Part shown: positions 58,930-64,000 of the stretch, in pieces
How the letters are laid out: each line of letters opens with the position of its first letter
Position numbering within the stretch: position 1 is the first letter of the stretch
NCBI GenBank assembly: GCA_051657715.1
Contig: JBOFLF010000055.1
Span: forward strand, 1-64,000
DNA: 64,000 bases
Source of the DNA: JBOFBH01 sp051657715
GTDB lineage: Bacteria; Actinomycetota; Actinomycetes; Actinomycetales; Angustibacteraceae
Reading direction: 5' to 3'
Program-made: the position numbers and the translations under genes
Notes under the pieces: model-generated
The model's database searches: none
The model's input: only the letters and a program-made list of their open reading frames with translations
What the model was told of the DNA's origin: nothing

Positions 58930-60069
58930 TCACTGATCGGCGCGCTGACGCATCAGCCGGGCGACCCGCGCGGTCGAAGCCAAGACCGTGCGGGCCGCCG
59001 AGGGCGACCAACCGGCCAGACCGCACGCCGGCGTCACCACCACGTCGGCGAGTCCCTGAGCAGGCAACCCGACTCGACGCCAGGCACCAGCACACTGGTC
59101 GGCCCACTGCTCGGCCGCCCTCCGCTGCTGGTCGGCATCTCCCTGGCCACCGGCGGTCGAGCCCAGACCGTCGGCACCTGCGGGCGCCGCGCTGATGTGT
59201 CCACCAGCCCGCTCCGGCGAGATCTCGGTGGGCACGGCACCAGCCCACAGCGCGAGCCCGGCCTCCACGGAAGCGGCCAGCGACTCCCACCCCCGAGCGC
59301 CCAGCTGGCCGACGTCGAGGTTCACCGCATCGGCACCCGTGTCACGTATCAGGTCCATGGGCAGGCCGTGGGCGCAGCTGTGCAGCACCACCGGCACGCC
59401 GGCCGCGTGGGCTGCGGTCACCACCGCGGCCAGTCCGTCGCGGACCTGCTGGCTGGGCACAGCCGGCAACCGGCCGTAACCGGAGGCGGTGGTCAGACCG
59501 CCGGACAACACCGCGGGCAGGGACGGCTCGTCCAGCTGCAGCACCGGCTCGGCGCGGGGCAGCGCCCGGGTCAGGTCGGTGAGCACTTCCACCGCGGTCT
59601 GGGCACTGGACTGAACCAGATCGCGCCTGGCACCCGGGTCGCTGATCGCTCGCTCACCCCGGGGCAGCTGCACGGACGCGGCCAAGGTCCAGGGGCCGCA
59701 CAGCTGCACCTTGAACGGACCCGCCCATCCGTCAAAGACCTCGGCCAGCTGGTCGAGGTCCGCTCGCCACACCGCGTCGGCACGTGCCTGATCCCGTCCC
59801 GGCCGGTCGACCAGGCGCCACCCTGACGGTTGCAGGTCGACGGGCAACCCTGCCAGCCGGGCGGCCGACCGACCGATCAGGTCCGACCCAGGGCCACGGT
59901 CAGGCAGTTCTGGCAGATAGGGCAGGTGCCCGAGGTCCGCCAGCTCGCCGCGGACGACGGCCAGCGCCTCCCGGACGCTGGTTCCTGGCCACGACCCCAC
60001 ACCCGTCGCGACTCCCCGGGGCACGGTGGCCGGCTGGACCGGGTTCTGCGCGGAGACCGGCCTCGTCAC
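58930..60069 (-). CDS. MetE C-terminal-like (cobalamin-independent methionine synthase-type) protein
   Basis: 379 aa single TIM-barrel related to the catalytic half of MetE. VATGVGSWPGTSVREAL opens the domain; FKVQLCGPWTLAASVQLPRG and LQLDEPSLPAVL follow; VVLHSCAHGLPMDL carries a His-x-Cys pair and DVVVTPACGLAGWSP the later Cys expected for zinc. Real MetE has about 750 residues, so this is the short actinobacterial form whose substrate is unknown. The GTG at 60069 overlaps the mnmA stop as GTGA. Confidence 0.85.
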   Translation of the reverse strand: MTRPVSAQNPVQPATVPRGVATGVGSWPGTSVREALAVVRGELADLGHLPYLPELPDRGPGSDLIGRSAARLAGLPVDLQPSGWRLVDRPGRDQARADAVWRADLDQLAEVFDGWAGPFKVQLCGPWTLAASVQLPRGERAISDPGARRDLVQSSAQTAVEVLTDLTRALPRAEPVLQLDEPSLPAVLSGGLTTASGYGRLPAVPSQQVRDGLAAVVTAAHAAGVPVVLHSCAHGLPMDLIRDTGADAVNLDVGQLGARGWESLAASVEAGLALWAGAVPTEISPERAGGHISAAPAGADGLGSTAGGQGDADQQRRAAEQWADQCAGAWRRVGLPAQGLADVVVTPACGLAGWSPSAARTVLASTARVARLMRQRADQ

Positions 60070-61211
60070 TGAGCAGGCCCAGCGGCGGCGACCTGCGGCG
60101 GCTGACCCGGAATCGGCTCAGCCGCAACGATAGTGGCGGAGCCGAGCACCCGGGTGCCGTCGTACAGCACCACCGCCTGACCCGGCGCGACGCCTCGGAT
60201 CGGCCGGCCCAACGCGACTCGCAGCTGCGCTCGGCCACCCGACCCCGCGACCACCTCCGCGGATGCCGCCACCGCCTCGCCGTGTGCTCGAACCTGCGCC
60301 AGCACCTGGACCGTCCCGGCCGGAGGGGTCGTGCACCACCGGACTGGCTCACCGAGCACGAGTCCGACGTCCAGGTCGCTTACCGACCCCACGACGACCG
60401 TGCGCGTCACCGGACGCACCTCGAGCACGTACCGAGGCCGCCCGTCCGAGGCTGGGCGGGCGATCCGCAACCCGCGGCGCTGACCGACCGTGAACCCGTG
60501 GGTGCCGTCGTGCTCACCGAGCACGGTGCCGTCTCGATCGGTGATCGGACCGGGGCGGCGGCCGAGGCGTCTGCCCAACCAGCCTTGGGTGTCACCGTCC
60601 GGGATGAAGCAGACGTCGTGGCTGTCCGGCTTGTCAGCGACCGCCAGGCCGAGGTCGACCGCTTCCGCCCGTACGACGGTCTTGGTGCTCTCCCCCAGCG
60701 GAAACATCGCGCGGGACAACTGCTCAGCGGTCAACACCCCGAGGACGTAGGACTGGTCCTTGGCCTCGTCGACGGCCCGATGGAGCTGGCGCTCGTCACC
60801 GTCCAGCACGATCCGGGCGTAGTGACCGGTGCAGACCGTGTCGAAGCCGAGGGCCAGCGCACGATCCAGCAGCGCGCTGAACTTGATCCGCTCATTGCAC
60901 CGCAGACACGGGTTGGGGGTGCGACCCGCCTCGTACTCGGCGACGAAATCGGCCTCCACCCCGGCTTGGAACTGCTCGGAGAAATCCCACACGTAGAACG
61001 GGATACCGAGCACGTCCGCCGATCGTCGGGCGTCGTGGGCGTCCTCGACCGTGCAGCACCCCCGCGCACCGGCCCGTGCCACGACCGGTTGGCCGGACGG
61101 TGCGGAAGACAACGCCAGGTGCACACCCACGACCTCGTGCCCGGCGCGGACGGCACGGGCCGCCGCCACCGCGGAATCGACCCCGCCGCTCATCGCGGCC
61201 AGCACCCGCAT
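60066..61211 (-). CDS. mnmA: tRNA-specific 2-thiouridylase MnmA
   Basis: Thiolates U34 of tRNA Lys/Glu/Gln. PP-loop VLAAMSGGVDSAVAA, first catalytic Cys in NPCLRCNERIKF, DKPDSHDVCFIPDGD with the second Cys, and GFTVGQRRGLRI. 381 aa. Its ATG shares one base with the desulfurase stop (TGATG). Sulfur is supplied by the adjacent cysteine desulfurase, a typical pairing. Confidence 0.96.
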   Translation of the reverse strand: MRVLAAMSGGVDSAVAAARAVRAGHEVVGVHLALSSAPSGQPVVARAGARGCCTVEDAHDARRSADVLGIPFYVWDFSEQFQAGVEADFVAEYEAGRTPNPCLRCNERIKFSALLDRALALGFDTVCTGHYARIVLDGDERQLHRAVDEAKDQSYVLGVLTAEQLSRAMFPLGESTKTVVRAEAVDLGLAVADKPDSHDVCFIPDGDTQGWLGRRLGRRPGPITDRDGTVLGEHDGTHGFTVGQRRGLRIARPASDGRPRYVLEVRPVTRTVVVGSVSDLDVGLVLGEPVRWCTTPPAGTVQVLAQVRAHGEAVAASAEVVAGSGGRAQLRVALGRPIRGVAPGQAVVLYDGTRVLGSATIVAAEPIPGQPPQVAAAGPAQ

Positions 61212-62473
61212 CAGAGCGCCCCCGCTCCGGTGTGGTCTGGCGAGCCTCGCTCAGCGGCCGCGCCCGACGAGTCGGGACGGGATCCGCGGTCAAGCTGCGC
61301 CGATGCTGCCGCACCCCGGGCGCGCTGCACCGCCGCTGGAATCGCGGCAACCGCGGCTTGAACGTCCGCGGACGTCGAGTTGTGGCCCAGGCTCAGCCGC
61401 AACGCGCCGCGAACGAGGTCTGCCGCCACTCCCATCGCCTGCAGGACGTGGCTGGGCTGCGGGAGTCCCGCCTGGCACGCCGAGCCAGTGGAGCAGTCGA
61501 TGCCCTGCGCGTCCAGCAGGTAGAGCAACGCGTCGCCATCGCAACCGGCGAAGGACGCGTTCACCAACCCAGGGAGCCGGCCAGCCGGGTCCGGATCACC
61601 GTGCACGACCACATCTGGCACCACCGCCTGGATGCCGACCACCAGAGCCTCCCGGAGGGCGGTGAGTCGGGTCGCGGTGGTCGGCTGCTGCCGGACGGCG
61701 AGCTCGGCAGCGACCGCCAGCGCGCGGATCGCCGGCTCGTCCAGGGTTCCGCTGCGGATCTGCCGCTCCTGCCCGCCACCGTGCAGCAAAGGATCCACGG
61801 CGGCCCCACGAACCGCCACCAGCGCACCGACGCCGTGCGGCCCGCCGACCTTGTGACCGCTCAGCGACAGCAGGTCGACCCCGCTGCCAGCGAAGTCGAT
61901 CGGTACCTGCCCGACCGCCTGCACCGCGTCGCTGTGCACCGGGATGCCGTGCGCGTGCGCCAGCTCGATCAGCGGGCCGATCGGCTGCACGGTGCCGACC
62001 TCGTTGTTCGCCCACATCACGGTGACCAACGCGATCGAATCCGGGTCCTGCTGGATCTGCTCAGCGACGTAGGACAGCTCGACCCGGCCGCAGGAATCCA
62101 CCGGCAGCCACACCGCTTCGGCGTCCTCGTGCTGCACCAACGCCTGCACAGGGTCCAGCACAGCGTGGTGCTCCACGGCACTGGCCAGGATCCGCCGACG
62201 CCTGGGATCGGCTCGACGCCGGGCTCGGTAGCTGCCCTTGACCGCGAGGTTGTCTGCCTCCGTCCCCCCGGAAGTGAAGACCACATCGCTGGCGGCAGCA
62301 CCGATCGCCGCCGCCAGCTGCTCGCGGGACTCCTCCACGACCCGCCGGGCTCGGCGTCCGGACGTATGCAGTGACGAGGGGTTTCCGACGACACCCAGCT
62401 CGGCGACCATCGCCTGCACCGCCTCGGCGAGCATCGGCGTCGTGGCGGCGTGGTCCAGGTAGACCCGGCTCAC
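61211..62473 (-). CDS. Cysteine desulfurase (IscS/NifS type)
   Basis: PLP enzyme releasing sulfur from cysteine, probably for MnmA and Fe-S assembly. VYLDHAATTPM, FTSGGTEADNLAV, VMWANNEVGT, PLP lysine in LSLSGHKVGGPHGVGAL, and the active Cys in STGSACQAGLPQPSHVL (long mobile loop). 420 aa with a Ser/Gly/Asp tail of about 25. The GTG at 62473 overlaps the etfA stop as GTGA. Confidence 0.94.
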   Translation of the reverse strand: MSRVYLDHAATTPMLAEAVQAMVAELGVVGNPSSLHTSGRRARRVVEESREQLAAAIGAAASDVVFTSGGTEADNLAVKGSYRARRRADPRRRRILASAVEHHAVLDPVQALVQHEDAEAVWLPVDSCGRVELSYVAEQIQQDPDSIALVTVMWANNEVGTVQPIGPLIELAHAHGIPVHSDAVQAVGQVPIDFAGSGVDLLSLSGHKVGGPHGVGALVAVRGAAVDPLLHGGGQERQIRSGTLDEPAIRALAVAAELAVRQQPTTATRLTALREALVVGIQAVVPDVVVHGDPDPAGRLPGLVNASFAGCDGDALLYLLDAQGIDCSTGSACQAGLPQPSHVLQAMGVAADLVRGALRLSLGHNSTSADVQAAVAAIPAAVQRARGAAASAQLDRGSRPDSSGAAAERGSPDHTGAGAL

Positions 62474-63417
62474 CCGCTGGCCTTCTCGATAGCGTCGGCA
62501 GCTTGCGGCAGCACCGCGAACAGATCGCCGACCACACCGAAGTCGGCCAGCTCGAAGATCGGGGCCTCGGCGTCCTTGTTGACCGCGATTACCACCTTGG
62601 CGGTCTGCATCCCGGCGCGGTGCTGCACCGCGCCGGAGATCCCGGCGGCCACGTACACCTGCGGCGACACGGTCTTGCCGGTCTGACCGACCTGGTTGGC
62701 GTGCGGGTACCAGCCGGCGTCCACCGCGGCGCGGGACGCGCCCACCGCCGCCCCCAGCGCATCCGCGAGCCGCTCCACCGGCCCGAAGTCACCACCGGTG
62801 CCCCGACCGCCGGACACCACCACGGCTGCTTCGGTGAGGTCCGGACGACCGGTGCGCTCACGTGGCCGACGCTCCACCACGCGAGCTGCCCGCGCCACGG
62901 CCGACACCGGCACCTCGACCACCTCGTCGGTCGCCGGCCCCGGCGCCGCCTGCGGAGTCACCGCGTTCGGCTTGACGGTGATGATCGGCGTCCCGCGGGT
63001 GACCGTGGCGCGGACGGCGTAGGCACCGGCGAACACCGACTGGGTCGTGACCAGGTCGTCATCGACCGCGATGGCGTCGGTGATCAGGCCCGAGCTAATC
63101 TTGATGGACAACCGGCCGGCGATCTCCTTGCCGTCGGGCGTGCTCGGCAGCAGCACAGCAACGGGTGCAACTCGCTCGACCAGGTGGGCCAACGCTTCGG
63201 CGACCGGGGCGATCGGGTGGTCCACGACGTCCGTGGACTCCACCCGGTACACCATCCGCGCGCCGAACTCGGCCAGTGTCGGCTGGGCAACCTCGAACCC
63301 CGGACCGACGAGGACCGCGGACGGCTCACCCAGCTGTCGGGCGAGGGTGAGCAGCTCCGTCGTGCTCTTGCGGACCGCACCGTCGACGTGGTCGACCAGC
63401 ACCAGAACCTCGCTCAT
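62470..63417 (-). CDS. etfA: Electron transfer flavoprotein alpha subunit EtfA
   Basis: FAD-carrying subunit that passes electrons from acyl-CoA dehydrogenases. VLVLVDHVDGAVRKSTTELLTLA starts the N-terminal domain; C-terminal FAD domain has VVSGGRGTGG, GASRAAVDAGWYPHANQVGQTGKTVSPQVYVAAGISGAVQH and VIAVNKDAEAPIFELADFGVVGDL. 315 aa. The ATG at 63417 follows AAGGAGGT. etfB lies upstream in the same direction. Confidence 0.96.
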   Translation of the reverse strand: MSEVLVLVDHVDGAVRKSTTELLTLARQLGEPSAVLVGPGFEVAQPTLAEFGARMVYRVESTDVVDHPIAPVAEALAHLVERVAPVAVLLPSTPDGKEIAGRLSIKISSGLITDAIAVDDDLVTTQSVFAGAYAVRATVTRGTPIITVKPNAVTPQAAPGPATDEVVEVPVSAVARAARVVERRPRERTGRPDLTEAAVVVSGGRGTGGDFGPVERLADALGAAVGASRAAVDAGWYPHANQVGQTGKTVSPQVYVAAGISGAVQHRAGMQTAKVVIAVNKDAEAPIFELADFGVVGDLFAVLPQAADAIEKASG

Positions 63418-63491
63418 CGTGACCTCCTTCTCAGCTCCCGTCGCGGCGCTGCGACGCCAGCTCCTTGACGCCGCGGTCGACGCTTCTGTGC

Positions 63492-64000
63492 TCAGATGAC
63501 CTTTTGACCGACCAAGTACTCGGCGATCCGAGTGCCGCCGTCCCCCTCGTCGGCGATCACCTGGCCTTGCTCGCGCGGTGGTCGAGCATCCACCCGCCGC
63601 ACCGCCGTCCACGCCGCGCTGAGCCCCACCTGGCTCGCGGGCACCCCGAGGTCGGCGAGCGACCAGGTCCGGACCGGCTTTTTCTTCGCCGCCATGATCC
63701 CCTTGAAGGAGGGATACCGCGGCTCGTTGATCTGGTCGGTGACGCTCACCAGCGCTGGCAGCGCCGCCTCGATTACCTGCGTGGCGATGTCGCCGTCCCG
63801 CCTGATCCGCACCGTGCCACCGGATCCGCCGTCAGACCCGGCAGCGATCGTCACCTCGCTGGCGTAGGTGACCTGCGGCAGGCCCAGGCGCTCGGCCAGC
63901 ATCGCGGGGATGACGCCCATCACCCCGTCCGTGGACGCCATGCCGGTGAGCACCAGGTCCACTGGCGCGTCCTCCTGGATCTTGCGCACCGCCGTAGCCA
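63492..64000 (-). CDS. etfB: Electron transfer flavoprotein beta subunit EtfB (partial)
   Basis: The start lies beyond the window edge. Visible: DLVLTGMASTDGVMGVIPAMLAERLGLPQVTYASEV (AMP-binding), LPALVSVTDQINEPRYPSFKGIMAAKKKPV and a C-terminal GQVIADEGDGGTRIAEYLVGQKVI. About 170 residues of an expected 260. The TGA at 63494-63492 is 74 bp before the etfA start. Confidence 0.95.
   Translation of the reverse strand, partial: ATAVRKIQEDAPVDLVLTGMASTDGVMGVIPAMLAERLGLPQVTYASEVTIAAGSDGGSGGTVRIRRDGDIATQVIEAALPALVSVTDQINEPRYPSFKGIMAAKKKPVRTWSLADLGVPASQVGLSAAWTAVRRVDARPPREQGQVIADEGDGGTRIAEYLVGQKVI

Overview
This window is high-GC chromosomal DNA from an actinobacterium. The evidence is the dcw cluster order with divIVA, sepF and yggT beside ftsZ; the actinobacterial proteins DUF3040, DUF3488-transglutaminase and the bifunctional-type HisA/PriA; frequent GTG starts; and starts without a Shine-Dalgarno sequence placed 6-7 nt after a TANNNT box. 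The genus cannot be told from sequence alone. No tRNA, rRNA, insertion sequence, phage gene or CRISPR array was seen. Almost every gene lies on the minus strand; the exceptions are a Lon-N protein (about 23.2-23.9 kb) and a moxR-DUF58-transglutaminase operon (52.5-57.2 kb). So the text below reads from high to low coordinates when it follows transcription.

Layout from low to high coordinates. (1) 0-9.4 kb: a complete arginine operon argC-J-B-D-F-R-G-H, tightly coupled by 4-bp stop/start overlaps and led by an AT-rich ARG-box-like site. (2) 9.5-17.2 kb: pheST, an orphan PAS histidine kinase, a TrmH-family rRNA methyltransferase and infC-rpmI-rplT, with infC apparently starting at AUC. (3) 17.5-23.1 kb: hisD-C-B-x-H-A; hisF is not in the window. 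(4) 23.2-31.7 kb: a Lon-N protein, two membrane proteins, dnaE, rluD, lspA and a very short TraR/DksA-type zinc protein. (5) 31.8-52.1 kb: divIVA, yggT, sepF, yggS, pgeF and the division/cell-wall cluster mraZ-rsmH-ftsL-ftsI-murE-murF-mraY-murD-ftsW-murG-murC-ftsQ-ftsZ. (6) 52.5-64 kb: moxR-DUF58-transglutaminase on the plus strand, then DUF3040, a methyltransferase, a MetE-like protein, mnmA, a cysteine desulfurase, etfA and a partial etfB.

The most unusual feature is spread over the whole window. Short, nearly perfect tandem repeats (12-27 bp units, most often 15 bp) have expanded in frame at the ends and linkers of about fifteen otherwise conserved housekeeping genes (argH, argR, argD, pheT, the histidine kinase, infC, murC, murG, murD, murF, murE, ftsI, ftsL, rsmH and the Lon-N gene), and also in at least two non-coding gene junctions. 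At the argR-argG junction a 17-bp unit carrying both the ribosome binding site and the ATG is present three times, giving two six-residue micro-ORFs chained by ATGA overlaps into argG. Comparable micro-ORFs bridge argF-argR and murC-ftsQ, and others end on the start codons of the histidine kinase and moxR. Whether these act as translational relays or are by-products of repeat expansion in GC-rich DNA is an open, testable question.
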